The notes: a model not told the origin generated them from the sequence alone. 64,000 nt of DNA from Natronobiforma cellulositropha (GCF_025629245.1 NZ_JANZXN010000010.1:40256-104255); one strand, 5' to 3'. Positions 19,536-28,576 are shown, counted from the stretch's first letter. A program made the numbers and translations.

Positions 19536-19545
19536 CCGTATAAGG
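19536..19545 (-). promoter_or_regulatory. Probable ATP synthase operon promoter
   Basis: Minus-strand CTTATACGG with a preceding CGCAACT that could serve as a BRE. About 25 nt further downstream gives a start site near 19513, a few bases before the atpH ATG at 19506. An imperfect inverted repeat AGCAA/TTGCT lies between the TATA box and the start codon. Confidence 0.45.
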
Positions 19546-19685
19546 TAGTTGCGAAACCGGATTGCTCCGCTTCGTGAGCGCGGCGCTCGCGAAAGACGGC
19601 CGATATTCGGGTGCTGTCGCGCCGTTCGCCTCCGACGCGCTCGAGAACAGCAGACATATTGCGTTCGGCTGGCAACCATCGCGCA

Positions 19686-20312
19686 ATGGGTATCCTCGAG
19701 AACAAGGCTCGCGCTCGGCTGTTCTACAAGTACCTCTCGACGGTCTACGACCAGGTCAACCCCTTCATCTGGAACGAGGAGATGCGCACGGAGGCGCTCT
19801 CGTTGCTCGAGTTTCCGGCCGACGAGGAGCCGATGGTCCTCGACGTCGGCTGTGGGACCGGCTTCGGGACGGAGGGCCTGCTCGAGCACGTCGACACCGT
19901 CTACGCGCTCGATCAGAGCGAACACCAGCTCGAGAAGGCCTACGCGAAGCTGGGGAAACGCGGTCCCGTCCGCTTCCACCGCGGCGACGCCGAACGGCTG
20001 CCGTTCGCGACGAACACCTTCGACATCATCTGGTCGTCGGGCTCGATCGAGTACTGGCCCGACCCCGTCAGGGCGCTCCGGGAGTTCCGGCGCGTGCTCG
20101 TCCCCGGCGGGCAGGTACTCGTCGTCGGGCCGAACACACCCGAGAACCTCGTCGCGAAGACGCTCGCCGACGCGATGATGCTCTTCTACGACGAGTACGA
20201 GGCCGACCGGATGTTCAAGACCGCTGGCTTCGAGGAGGTCAAACACAAGTTCATGGGTCCCAACTACGACCCCGACATCGCGATCACGACCATCGCTCGC
20301 GCCCCTGAGTGA
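19686..20312 (+). CDS. Class I SAM methyltransferase, menaquinone type
   Basis: 208-residue Rossmann methyltransferase. Motif I is VLDVGCGTGFG (about 50-60), the acidic loop after beta 2 is ALDQSEHQL, and WSSGSIEYWPDP with PGGQVLVVGPNTPENL forms motifs II-III. The start MGILENKARARLFYKYLST and overall pattern resemble plant and cyanobacterial MPBQ/MSBQ methyltransferases. A comparable gene stands upstream of the ATP synthase operon in Haloferax and is usually called a probable demethylmenaquinone methyltransferase, so a role in menaquinone methylation is likely but unproven. TATA-like CATATTG at about 19654 implies a leaderless message from 19686. Divergent from atpH. Confidence 0.82.
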   Translation: MGILENKARARLFYKYLSTVYDQVNPFIWNEEMRTEALSLLEFPADEEPMVLDVGCGTGFGTEGLLEHVDTVYALDQSEHQLEKAYAKLGKRGPVRFHRGDAERLPFATNTFDIIWSSGSIEYWPDPVRALREFRRVLVPGGQVLVVGPNTPENLVAKTLADAMMLFYDEYEADRMFKTAGFEEVKHKFMGPNYDPDIAITTIARAPE

Positions 20313-20331
20313 CACATCCCGCTCTCGCCTT

Positions 20332-20418
20332 CCCGTCTCTCGCCACGCTTCTTCTTGCTCCCCGTCTCTCGCCACGCTTCTTCTCGCTCCCCGTCTCTTG
20401 CCGTGGTCCTTGCCTCTC
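20332..20418 (+). repeat. Three tandem 29-bp pyrimidine-rich units
   Basis: Units at 20332, 20361 and 20390 begin CCCGTCTCTCGCC, CCCGTCTCTCGCC and CCCGTCTCTTGCC; the first two differ at one base over 29, the third is degenerate, and a partial unit precedes them from 20318. The plus strand is almost pure C/T with runs of CTTCTT. It fills the convergent gap between the methyltransferase and the pilin gene and may serve as a transcript 3' end. Confidence 0.8.
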
Positions 20419-20425
20419 ACCCGCT

Positions 20426-20926
20426 CTATCCACCTCTCGCGGCCGTCTCGAGTCGCGCGATCGTCTGTCCCTCGAGCGTGAGCGTCACGACGATGGTGTC
20501 TCCGGCTCCGATCGTCGGATCGTTCGTCCCCGCGAGGCTGACGCTCGCGCGCTCGCCGACCGTCCAGTGTGGGTCCGCACGCTCGTTGAACGGTCCCTCT
20601 GGACCGCCGTCGAACCCGTCTTCGGAGAAAAAGGGCACTGGCGGCTGTTCGGCCAGTGGCTCGCCCTCGACCGTGACGAACACCGTGAGGTCCCTGACGT
20701 CGACCGCTTCACCAGCGCGGTGCTCGAGTTCGATCGTCCCCTCGTCGGTCGCGTCGACGGTGAGGTCGAACGCGACGGGTGGGTGTGGCGTCCGCTCGAG
20801 TGAGTCGGTACTGGCGACGCCGAGCATCGCGACGACGATTCCAGCCAGGCAGATGGTCAGGACGAGCAAGATGAGCGTGCCGACGACCGGGCTCACGCCG
20901 CGGCCGCCGTCGGCCCGAACCGTCAC
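20426..20926 (-). CDS. Type IV pilin-like protein
   Basis: About 166 residues. The N-terminus has a PibD-type class III signal: a short charged leader ending ADGGRG, then VSPVVGTLILLVLTICLAG, the hydrophobic assembly helix typical of haloarchaeal pilins and archaellin-like proteins (pilin_N/DUF1628). The remainder is an extracellular beta-rich domain. It would be cleaved before VSPVVG and assembled into a surface filament or remain membrane-anchored. I prefer the GTG at 20926 (10-residue leader); an ATG at 20986 would add 20 residues unlike a leader. It is monocistronic; pilus motor genes are not nearby. Confidence 0.8.
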   Translation of the reverse strand: MTVRADGGRGVSPVVGTLILLVLTICLAGIVVAMLGVASTDSLERTPHPPVAFDLTVDATDEGTIELEHRAGEAVDVRDLTVFVTVEGEPLAEQPPVPFFSEDGFDGGPEGPFNERADPHWTVGERASVSLAGTNDPTIGAGDTIVVTLTLEGQTIARLETAARGG

Positions 20927-21098
20927 GACACCGGCTCTGTGACCCGTCGGCTTGCGGTCCCCGTCGACGCGGCGACTCGAGTCCACGCCGGCGTTGGTTC
21001 CGTCACCGTATGTAAACTCACGGGCGACTCGTGCCGTCGGCTCTGGGGCAGGACCTCGTCACGACGTCGCTCTCCGCTCGAGCGACCGATACCGCCGC

Positions 21099-22334
21099 TT
21101 ATTCACCGAGAGTGGCGGTGACGGCCGAATCGCCCGCCTGTGCCGTGAGGTCGAACTCGCCGTGTGGGGGGAGTATCCAGAGCACCCCGTCGGCGTTCGT
21201 CTCGCCGACGACGGTCTCACCGACGAGAACCGTCGCCCTCACGGGGTCGCCGCTCTCGTCGGTGACGGTGACCTCGATCGGTCCGTTGGCGACCGTCCGG
21301 TTGATCGCGAGCTCGAGTGACTCGTTCGTCCAGGTCTCGGTCGGCGTCTCGACCGGGAGCTGATTCACCAGCAGTCGCTGTGACTCGTAGTACACAGCCC
21401 CGGTTCCACCGTCGAAGTAGACGTCGATCTCTCCGTGATCGTGCGGCACACTTCTGATGTAGAGCTGTCTGTCGATAAACTCGAGACCCTGGGACGATCT
21501 GCTCACGTCGTCGGTCCACGGATACTGCTCTTCGAACAGTGCCGACGCGTTCGAGTACCCCCCGATCTGGTCGGGCGCGCTGACGTTTCGATGGTCGTAC
21601 CGTGTCGTCTCTCGGAGGTAGCGATCACGGTCGAGTATCCCGAGCGTGACCCCGGTCTCTGACGTCTGGATGGCGATAGCGATCTGTGCCTGCCTCGTCG
21701 ACCCGTCTGCACTCGTCGTCATCACGAGATGTTCACGGACCGGCCCACGGTACACACCGAGTTCTTCCTTCTGGGACCTGACACCGATCGAATAGCCCGG
21801 CACGTCGTTGGCGTAGACGACCAACTGATCGAGCCAGTTGGTGAGCGCCACGGCGTCAGCGTTGCTCTGTGTAAACTCCTGGAGGAGCGCTCGATCCGAC
21901 CGCTCACCCGCCGCGTGTTCGCGGACAGCCCGGTGTTCGCGCTCTCGGAGCGCTTCGATTTCCTCGTCGACGCGCTCGAGTTCGGAGTCGATCGCCTCTC
22001 GGCGCTCCGTCGGGGACAGCTCTTCGAACCGTGTTTCGAACACGAACGCGTCGTACTCGGTCCGGAGTGCACTGTCACCGATCGAGAGCGTCACTCCGAA
22101 GTCAGGATGTGAGCGGACGTACGTACTCGTAACGTCACCGGCGAGCGGGAGGCGGTTCGTCGTGTTGACTGCGTCGAGCGGATCGCTCGGTCCCTCGACG
22201 GCGAGCGCAGGCTGCGCGGGCGTGTCGCCACTTACAGTACCAGCGACGTCGTCGGGACCAGCAGCCACGACGGCCATCGCGGGAAGTGCGCCGACGAGGA
22301 GCAACGCGAGGAGGGCGGGGACCGCGCTGTTCAT
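21099..22334 (-). CDS. Exported membrane-associated protein, DUF7096-like
   Basis: 411-residue protein with a Sec-type signal or anchor (MNSAVPALLALLLVGALPA) and a long extracytoplasmic part. Residues 110-175 form a charged helix (ERREAIDSELERVDEEIEAL); the last 80 form an Ig-like domain with VTVTDESGDPVRATVLVG and NADGVLWILPPHGEF, resembling carboxypeptidase-regulatory/PEGA folds. It matches the haloarchaeal DUF7096 pattern. The ATG at 22334 is chosen because it begins the signal sequence. It is divergent from a membrane-linked HTH protein across 147 bp, suggesting a paired sensing function; this is inference. Confidence 0.78.
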   Translation of the reverse strand: MNSAVPALLALLLVGALPAMAVVAAGPDDVAGTVSGDTPAQPALAVEGPSDPLDAVNTTNRLPLAGDVTSTYVRSHPDFGVTLSIGDSALRTEYDAFVFETRFEELSPTERREAIDSELERVDEEIEALREREHRAVREHAAGERSDRALLQEFTQSNADAVALTNWLDQLVVYANDVPGYSIGVRSQKEELGVYRGPVREHLVMTTSADGSTRQAQIAIAIQTSETGVTLGILDRDRYLRETTRYDHRNVSAPDQIGGYSNASALFEEQYPWTDDVSRSSQGLEFIDRQLYIRSVPHDHGEIDVYFDGGTGAVYYESQRLLVNQLPVETPTETWTNESLELAINRTVANGPIEVTVTDESGDPVRATVLVGETVVGETNADGVLWILPPHGEFDLTAQAGDSAVTATLGE

Positions 22335-22481
22335 CCTCCCTGTCTTTCGCGTCCTCGTACAAAAAATGGTCGACTGTGACCCCGACTCGGAATCGATGGT
22401 ACGACCCGGAGAAACGGCCGTTGAGGTGGTCTTTTTGGATGGAAAGGGTTTTTTCCCCTGGGGGACCACCATGGGTTACGC

Positions 22482-23696
22482 ATGCGGTTACAGACCGCCC
22501 TCGCAGGTACCCTCATCATCACCCTCGTTGCCCTCCTCGTTGCCTTCCCACTGGGGGTGAGCGCGGCGTCGGTCTCGAACACCGACGCCCAGTCAGCCCC
22601 TCTCGGTCCCCAGCAGGTGATCACCGTCCAGTTGACGCCCGACGGTGACGCACTCTGGACCGTCGAGAGCTACTTCCTCCTCGAGGACGACGACGACGTC
22701 GAGTCGTTCGAGTCCTTCGCCGACGCCGTCACGAGCGGCGACCGCGAGCTGTCGTTCGACGACGAGACGTTCGATCGGTTCGTCACCGCGGCGAGTCGCT
22801 CGACGGACAGACACATGCAGATCGAACACGGCGGATGGGACGACCCACGAATCGAGAACGTTACCGACGACGACGTGTCTCTCGACGCGAGTCAGGACCC
22901 GTCGACACCTCACCGGGTCGGCGTTCTCTCTTACTCCGTGACGTGGACGAACCTCGCCGAGCGAGACGGGAGCCACATCTTCCTCGGTGACGCCTTCGGT
23001 ACGGACGACCACACGTGGTTTCCCGCCCTCACCGAAGGCCAGCAACTGGTGATCGAACGCCCATCGAACTTCGGCTACGAACACCACGAACACTCCCTGA
23101 CCGACGGCAACCTCGTCTGGACCGGTCCACACGAGTTCGACCCGAACGAGTTCTCCGTCACCTACCTCGAGGGTGCCGGCGTCGGATCGGAACCGCCGAA
23201 CGGAACGCTCGTCCAGGCGGTGACCGGTCTCGCGCTGGTCGCGCTGCTGGCTGCCGCCGCTGGCTACGGCTACGTCCGCCACACTCGGCCACCCGCCGGC
23301 ACGGAGGACGAACCGGCACCGGCCGCCACCGACACGCCCGACCGAGAGGCGTCCCCCGACGCCGGCGCTGCCCTCGAGTCGCCACCCCCTGCCGACCCGG
23401 ATCCGGACCTCGAGACACCTCCCGCTGGCACCACCGCGACGTTCGACGAACGCGACGGTCTCGACGAGGAGGTCGACCTCGACCTGCTGAGCGACGAAGA
23501 GCGCGTCCACCGCCTCCTGCGCGGAAACCAGGGCCGGATGAAACAGGCCTCCATCGTCACGGAGACGGGCTGGTCGAACGCGAAGGTCTCGCAGTTACTC
23601 TCGAAGATGGACGACGACGGCGACATCGAGAAACTGCGTATCGGTCGCGAGAACCTCATTACGCTCCCGGAAGTCGACCCGACCGAACTCGACTGA
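22482..23696 (+). CDS. Membrane-anchored HTH protein (DUF7345/DUF7343-like)
   Basis: 404-residue protein with unusual topology for a regulator. A signal sequence (MRLQTALAGTLIITLVALLV) is followed by an extracytoplasmic beta domain to about 245, one transmembrane helix (TGLALVALLAAAAGYGYV), a Pro/Asp-rich linker, and a C-terminal winged helix (about 345-400) with the recognition segment SNAKVSQLLSKMDDDGDIEKL. This matches haloarchaeal proteins annotated DUF7345 plus DUF7343 and suggests direct coupling of an outside signal to DNA binding. Its stop codon is immediately followed by the 154-bp tandem repeat. Confidence 0.85.
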   Translation: MRLQTALAGTLIITLVALLVAFPLGVSAASVSNTDAQSAPLGPQQVITVQLTPDGDALWTVESYFLLEDDDDVESFESFADAVTSGDRELSFDDETFDRFVTAASRSTDRHMQIEHGGWDDPRIENVTDDDVSLDASQDPSTPHRVGVLSYSVTWTNLAERDGSHIFLGDAFGTDDHTWFPALTEGQQLVIERPSNFGYEHHEHSLTDGNLVWTGPHEFDPNEFSVTYLEGAGVGSEPPNGTLVQAVTGLALVALLAAAAGYGYVRHTRPPAGTEDEPAPAATDTPDREASPDAGAALESPPPADPDPDLETPPAGTTATFDERDGLDEEVDLDLLSDEERVHRLLRGNQGRMKQASIVTETGWSNAKVSQLLSKMDDDGDIEKLRIGRENLITLPEVDPTELD

Positions 23697-24152
23697 CGAC
23701 CTTTTTCCGTTCGGGTTCGCACCGCGACCTTTTTCCGTTCGGGTTCGCGCTGCTCACCGCTCACGGAAAAATGTCGATCAAAAAGCCGCTCGCTCACTCC
23801 GTTCGCTCGCGGTACTACACCAACGGCGTCCGCTCTACGACTTGGCGCGCGCACCTTTTTCCCATCGGGTTCGCACCGCGACCTTTTTCCGCTCGGATTC
23901 GCGTTGCTCACCGCTCACGGAAAAATGTCGATCAAAAAGCCGCTCGCTCACTCCGTTCGCTCGCGGTACTACACCAGGGGCGTCCGCTCGACCACTTGGC
24001 GCGCGCACCTTTTTCGCGTCGGGTTCGCACCACGACCTTTTTCCGTTCGGGTTCGCGTCGCTCACCCTCCGGGAAAAATCTGCACCAAAAGCCGCTCACT
24101 CGCTCCGTTCGCTCGCGGTACTACACCAACGGCGTCCGCTCTACGACCTGGC
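23697..24152 (+). repeat. Three tandem 154-bp units in a convergent gap
   Basis: Units start at 23697, 23851 and 24005 with exact 154-base periodicity; the third is about 148 bases. Shared landmarks in each: ACCTTTTTC, GGGTTCGCAC, a second CGACCTTTTTCCG, then CGGGAAAAAT or CGGAAAAATG, CACTCCGTTCGCTCGCGG or a one-base variant, and CTACACCA. The array starts one base after the HTH gene's stop codon and ends 32 bases inside the 3' end of the convergent radical SAM gene, so units 1 and 2 carry copies of that gene's last codons. TTTTTCCG and CGGAAAAA form a stem, giving T-runs on both strands. Confidence 0.92.
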
Positions 24153-25116
24153 CGTCGTAGGTCGGATACTGTTCGACGATTTCGCCGTCCTCGAGATCAC
24201 CGTCTTCGATCATCTCCTCGAGGAGCCACCAGGCGACCTCGACGTGGTTCTGCTTGACGGTGTAGAACTCCTCGGGGACGCCGAGCGTCTCGAAGACGGC
24301 TGGGTCGGCGTGGGTCTTCCCGTAGACGAGCGTCCCGTCGTCGGTGATCTCGTCGAACCCACGGCGGACGCTGCGGGCCATGCGCTTGAGGCGGCGGCGG
24401 TGCTGGGCGGCGTCTTTGAACACCGAGGTGCAGAAGTAGACCTTCGGGTGGTCGCCCATCACTTCGAGAATCGCCTCGCGGTCGTTGTCGACGGCGCTCA
24501 TGTGGCCCTCCTTGAGTTCGAAGCCCTGCTCTTGCATCCGGCGGAAGTTGCCGTGGCTCATCTCGAACTCGTTGATGTTACAGAACTCAGCCGCACCCTC
24601 GTCTAAGAAGTCGAGAAACTCCGTCTCGGGACGGATGCCCGGAATCTCGAAGGCCGGGGTGAGTCCCTCCTCGCGGGCGATGTAGAGGATGTCTTCCCAC
24701 TCGGTGCCGTGGAGGTCGCCCCACTGCTCGAGCGGCGGGTGGAAGCGAATCTCGTCGAGACCGGCGTTTGCGAGCGCGCGCATGTTCTCGCGGCCGCCGG
24801 TGATGCCGGTGTAGAGGTGGGTGTGGTGCTCAGCGCCGAACTCGTCTTTGAGCAACGAGAGGTAGTGGCAGGTGCGCTCGAGTGCCTCCTGGGGTTCGCC
24901 GCCGGTGATCGACGAGCCGAGGGCGTCCATCCGGCGGGCCTCGATCAGGACGTCCTCGTCGGACTCGACGAGGCGCTCGTTGGCGTAGACGTCGGTGACG
25001 TTCTTGCGCGTCTCCCCGAGCGGACAGTAGAAGCAGTCGCGCTCGTCGCAGTAGCCGTAGACGAACAGCACGAGCTTGCCACCTTCGGCACACTGTTCAC
25101 AGCCCCTCGAGATCAT
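24121..25116 (-). CDS. Radical SAM protein (COG2108-like)
   Basis: 331-residue iron-sulfur enzyme that cleaves S-adenosylmethionine. The cluster motif is CDERDCFYCPLG (three cysteines spaced CX4CX2C) after KLVLFVYGY; SSITGGEP is the SAM-binding glycine motif; EIRFHPPLEQW and FEIPGIRPE belong to the barrel. This spacing and pattern fit the uncharacterised COG2108 group related to pyruvate formate-lyase activating enzymes. The substrate is unknown. An N-terminal Cys pair (CEQC) and a later CTSVF cysteine could bind a further ligand. The last ten codons are part of the downstream 154-bp repeat. Monocistronic. Confidence 0.88.
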   Translation of the reverse strand: MISRGCEQCAEGGKLVLFVYGYCDERDCFYCPLGETRKNVTDVYANERLVESDEDVLIEARRMDALGSSITGGEPQEALERTCHYLSLLKDEFGAEHHTHLYTGITGGRENMRALANAGLDEIRFHPPLEQWGDLHGTEWEDILYIAREEGLTPAFEIPGIRPETEFLDFLDEGAAEFCNINEFEMSHGNFRRMQEQGFELKEGHMSAVDNDREAILEVMGDHPKVYFCTSVFKDAAQHRRRLKRMARSVRRGFDEITDDGTLVYGKTHADPAVFETLGVPEEFYTVKQNHVEVAWWLLEEMIEDGDLEDGEIVEQYPTYDGQVVERTPLV

Positions 25117-25279
25117 CTATGTCGACCTGAGCGCGCCCAGCCGAATAAGCGAACCGGGTTCGTCCCGGTACGCTGTGCCGTGGCTGACCGACGAGCCGCG
25201 TCCACGGGAGTCGAACGCTGATCGAGACGTGGCCGTCGTCGAACCTCCACCGGCCGGAATCGCCCACGCTCTATCGTAC

Positions 25280-25354
25280 CAACTGCAACGGTTTACACAC
25301 TGATCGCCGACCCGTCTGGCGATCCGGTGTGCACTGACTTGCAGTGGCTACTAT
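25280..25354 (+). repeat. 75-bp two-hairpin dispersed repeat, copy 1
   Basis: Matches the reverse complement of 53074-53148 at 70 of 75 positions (manual count). Stem 1 is GATCGCC/GGCGATC, extended by ACAC/GTGT; stem 2 is CACTG-ACTTG-CAGTG. It ends with GGCTACTAT, which could act as a TATA-type element. The gap 25117-25425 holds nothing else I can recognise besides this repeat, which is 71 bp upstream of a small HTH gene. Confidence 0.85.
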
Positions 25355-25425
25355 AGTTGCCCTCCTGGTGACACCTACGCTGGTAGGCGTCATCGTTCTG
25401 GCCGCTTTCGACCAGTATTCGGACG

Positions 25426-25827
25426 ATGACTGGAGATACGCGTGATTCGGTGGATGTTCGGTCACTCGTCTGTGAGCCGCGGCGGCGGCTGGTGTTGTCG
25501 TTGTTGCTCGAGCGCCAGCGGGTGACGCTCGACCTGGTGACGCTGTCGCTCGCCACCTCCGAACTCCTCGAGACGGACGCCGACCCCGAGCGACGGCCAC
25601 CACGGGTGGCCGTCTCGCTGGTCCACAACCACCTCCCGCGGCTGGCTGACCACGACCTCCTCGAGTACGACGCGCGTAGCGGTGACATCGTCCGTACTCG
25701 ACGCTTCGAGGCGTTCCGTTCGACCATCGAGTACTACGTCGCCGCTGCGTGTGAGCCGCAGTCGGGCGAGGCGTCCCCGAGTGCCCGAGCCGACGGGTCG
25801 GGGGCGTGTTGCTGTGACGAGCGCTAG
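25426..25827 (+). CDS. Small winged-HTH protein, DUF7344-like
   Basis: 133-residue putative transcription factor. Residues 10-95 form the haloarchaeal DUF7344-type winged helix: [17 protein letters not shown] as the first helices, [19 protein letters not shown] as recognition helix plus wing, then [11 protein letters not shown] as the final helix. The Cys-rich tail GACCCDER is unusual and might be redox- or metal-responsive. The stop codon overlaps the convergent isochorismatase by 4 bp. The repeat at 25280 lies in its upstream region and may contain its promoter. Confidence 0.75.
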   Translation: MTGDTRDSVDVRSLVCEPRRRLVLSLLLERQRVTLDLVTLSLATSELLETDADPERRPPRVAVSLVHNHLPRLADHDLLEYDARSGDIVRTRRFEAFRSTIEYYVAAACEPQSGEASPSARADGSGACCCDER

Positions 25828-26405
25828 CCAGAGCGGAGCGCCTCGAGCACGGTCTCGGTGTCGGCGACCGTCGCGAACTCCCCGCGGAGGTGTGCGAGCG
25901 CGACGCGGTGGCTCGTCTCGGCGTCGAAGCGTTCGCCGTCGTGGCCCTCGCGGCCGAAGGTCGCCGTCGCGTCGCTCACGACCACCACGTCGAAGCCGCG
26001 GTTCTCGGCCATCCGTACCGTCGTCGAGACGCAGTGGTCGGTCGTCAGGCCACAGCAGACCAGCGTGTCGACACCGCGCTCGCGCAGCCAGGACTCGAGG
26101 TCCGTCCCGACGAACGCCCCGTTGACCCGTTTCGAGACGACGCGCTCACCCTCGAGCGGCGCTCCCTCGGGTTTGAACGCGTTCCCCGGCTGGTCGGGGC
26201 GTAGCGGCGAGTCGGGTTCCGTCGAGTCGTGTTTCACGTGGACGAGCGGCCACCCGCGTTCGCGCCAGGCGGCGAGTAGGTCGGCGATACGCGTCTCGGC
26301 GTCCGGATTGTTCCGCTCGCCCCAGACGGGGTCGTCGAAGCCCACCTGGACGTCGATGGGGACGAGCGCAGCCGTCGCCGACAGCTCGAGTGCCTCCTCG
26401 CTCAC
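25824..26405 (-). CDS. Isochorismatase-family cysteine hydrolase
   Basis: 193-residue alpha/beta hydrolase of the nicotinamidase/isochorismatase superfamily. The catalytic triad is visible: Asp18 (PIDVQVGF), Lys92 (VSKRVNGAF) and Cys125 (TTDHCVSTT), with the usual cis-peptide region before the cysteine. A nicotinamidase would normally show a metal-binding DxHxxxH, which I do not see; [14 protein letters not shown] is closer to the general isochorismatase-like group. The substrate is undetermined. Divergent from the DUF373 gene across 226 bp. Confidence 0.87.
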   Translation of the reverse strand: MSEEALELSATAALVPIDVQVGFDDPVWGERNNPDAETRIADLLAAWRERGWPLVHVKHDSTEPDSPLRPDQPGNAFKPEGAPLEGERVVSKRVNGAFVGTDLESWLRERGVDTLVCCGLTTDHCVSTTVRMAENRGFDVVVVSDATATFGREGHDGERFDAETSHRVALAHLRGEFATVADTETVLEALRSG

Positions 26406-26631
26406 CGGCCCACCTCCGGGTTCGCCGGTGGGTAGTCGTTCGGGGTCTTCCCTCCCCGCTGGCTCCGTGACATAGGCGAGTATTCACTCGCGTCCGGTTC
26501 AACCCATCGCTCCGGCGAGTGGGGAGGTGCGCGACGGCGCGGCGGTTCCCGTGAGTGGTCGATGGCGACTCGCGCCCGCACTACCTCGTGCCCCAGAAGA
26601 GGGAAATAGCGCGCACGCAAACGCTCTCTCA

Positions 26632-27732
26632 ATGCTGTTGGTGCTGTGTGTCGACCTGGACGACGACCTCGGCCGCAAGACCGGCTTCTCGACGCCGGTC
26701 ATCGGCCGTGAGGAGGCCGAGGCGGCCGCCGTCGCGCTCGCGGTCGCCGACCCCGAAGACAGCGACGTCAACGTCATCTTCCAGGGCATTCACATCTACG
26801 ACGACCTCGACTCGAGAGACGAGAGCGTCGAGGTTGCGGTCGTCACCGGCAACGAGGAGGGCGACGTCAGCGCCAACCGCGAGGTGGGTGACGAGGTCGA
26901 CACCGTCCTCGCGAGCCTCTCGACCGGCGAGGACGTGACTGCGCTCGTTATCACCGACGGTGCACAGGACGAGTCGGTGCTGCCGGTGATCCGTGCCCGC
27001 GTCCCCATCGACGGCGTCAGGCGGGTGGTCGTCCGCCAGGCACAGAACCTGGAGTCGATGTACTACACCATCAAGCAGGTGCTCGCCGACCCGGAGACGC
27101 GCGGGACCCTCCTGATCCCGATCGGTATCCTCCTGCTGATCTACCCGCTCGTACTGGTCGGCGCGGTGTTCAACCTGCCGGGACTGGTCCTCGGGACGAC
27201 CTCCGCACTACTCGGTCTCTACCTCATCTCGCGCGGTCTCGCCCTCGGTGACCGTATCGACGAGATGGCCGAGCGTGCCCGGCGCTCGCTCTACGCCGGG
27301 AAGATGACGCTCATCGCCTACGTCGTCGCCGCCGCGTTGCTCGTCCTCGGCGGGGTCAGCGGAATCAACGCCCTCGAGCAGTTCCAGACGACCGAAACCG
27401 CGACGGCCGACGCCCCGTTCGTCCTCGCCGCGCTCGTCTACGGGGCGATCCAGTGGTTCGCCGCCGCGGGCGTCACGACCAGTCTCGGCCAGATCACCGA
27501 CGAGTACATCGCCGGCACGCTCGAGTGGCGCTACCTCAACGCGCCCTTCTACGTGATCGCCATCGCGCTCGTCCTCCACGCGGTGAGCGCGTTCTTCCTC
27601 GATCTCGTCACCGTCTCCTACCTGGCGACGGCGCTCACGGCGGGGACGCTGCTCGGTATCGCCAGCACGCTCGCGTTCGCGATCGCCGAGTCACGCTCGA
27701 GTGCCTCGAGTGCGCGTGCCGAGGGCACCTAA
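26632..27732 (+). CDS. DUF373 family membrane protein
   Basis: 366-residue protein. The N-terminal 140 residues are a soluble alpha/beta domain (MLLVLCVDLDDDLG, TPVIGREEA, ALVITDGAQDESVLPVI) that looks nucleotide- or metal-binding. It is followed by six hydrophobic helices (about 165-185, 188-205, 225-250, 265-285, 300-325, 335-355). This is the archaeal DUF373 architecture; role unknown. The ATG at 26632 begins directly with the conserved strand. It ends 1 bp before the convergent prenyl synthase stop. Confidence 0.88.
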   Translation: MLLVLCVDLDDDLGRKTGFSTPVIGREEAEAAAVALAVADPEDSDVNVIFQGIHIYDDLDSRDESVEVAVVTGNEEGDVSANREVGDEVDTVLASLSTGEDVTALVITDGAQDESVLPVIRARVPIDGVRRVVVRQAQNLESMYYTIKQVLADPETRGTLLIPIGILLLIYPLVLVGAVFNLPGLVLGTTSALLGLYLISRGLALGDRIDEMAERARRSLYAGKMTLIAYVVAAALLVLGGVSGINALEQFQTTETATADAPFVLAALVYGAIQWFAAAGVTTSLGQITDEYIAGTLEWRYLNAPFYVIAIALVLHAVSAFFLDLVTVSYLATALTAGTLLGIASTLAFAIAESRSSASSARAEGT

Positions 27733-27733
27733 C

Positions 27734-28576
27734 TCACCGCTCGCGTTCGACGACGAACTCCGCGAGGTCGACCAAGTAGCCTCGAGCCTCGGTGTCTGCG
27801 ACCTCGACGCGAGCGAGCGCCTCGAGCGCCCGGTCGGCCTCCGTCCGCGCGCGCCCGTTCGCCTCTTCGGGCGAGAGGTCGGTGATCTGGACGAGCGAGG
27901 GCCGGTCCATCTCGGCGTCGTGGCCGGTCGGCTTGCCGAGCGCGTCGGGATCCGAGACCGCGTCGAGGACGTCGTCGCGGATCTGGAAGGCGACGCCGAC
28001 GCGTTCGGCGTACTCGCCGAGCGCTTCGACGGTGAAGCCGTTCGACCCGGCGGCGATCGCGCCGAGTTCGGCCGCCGCACGGAACAGCGCGCCGGTCTTC
28101 CGGCGTGCGAGCGTCATGTACTCCGCTTCGGTCGCTGGCTGTGCCGAGAGTTCGGTCGCCTCGCCGACGCCGAGTTCGACCATCGCCTCGGCGACGACCT
28201 GCGTCGCCTTCGGATCGGCGGAGAAGAGCGCGAACGCCTCCCCCAGCAAGCCGTCGCTCGTCACGATGGCGGGACCGTGGCCGAACTCCGCCCACGCGCT
28301 GGTCGTCCCCCGCCTGAGTTCCGAGCGGTCGATGATGTCGTCGATGACGAGCGAGGCGCTGTGGACGAGTTCGATGCCGACGCCGAAGTCGACTGCCTCT
28401 TCGGCCGTCCCGCCGACGGTCTCACACGCGAGCAGCGTCACCGTCGGCCGAACCCGCTTCCCCCCAGAGAGTGCGACGTGACGAACTTCCGCGGAGAGCG
28501 CCGCCGGTTCGATGCCGTCGACGACCTCGACGAGGCGCGTCTCGATCAACGCACGACGGCGCTCGAGAAGTTCCAT
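27734..28576 (-). CDS. Isoprenyl diphosphate synthase
   Basis: 280-residue trans-prenyltransferase that condenses isopentenyl diphosphate with allylic diphosphates, needed for archaeal lipid or quinone side chains. The first aspartate-rich motif is DDIID (79-83) followed by RSELRRG, the second is DDVLD (201-205), and GGKRVRP (38-44) binds IPP. The loop after the second motif reads LGKPTGHDAEMDRPS, less basic than in standard GGPP synthases, and the protein is short, so product length is uncertain. Haloarchaea have several paralogues (idsA series). Start at 28576; upstream in-frame codons are unconserved. Confidence 0.87.
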   Translation of the reverse strand: MELLERRRALIETRLVEVVDGIEPAALSAEVRHVALSGGKRVRPTVTLLACETVGGTAEEAVDFGVGIELVHSASLVIDDIIDRSELRRGTTSAWAEFGHGPAIVTSDGLLGEAFALFSADPKATQVVAEAMVELGVGEATELSAQPATEAEYMTLARRKTGALFRAAAELGAIAAGSNGFTVEALGEYAERVGVAFQIRDDVLDAVSDPDALGKPTGHDAEMDRPSLVQITDLSPEEANGRARTEADRALEALARVEVADTEARGYLVDLAEFVVERER

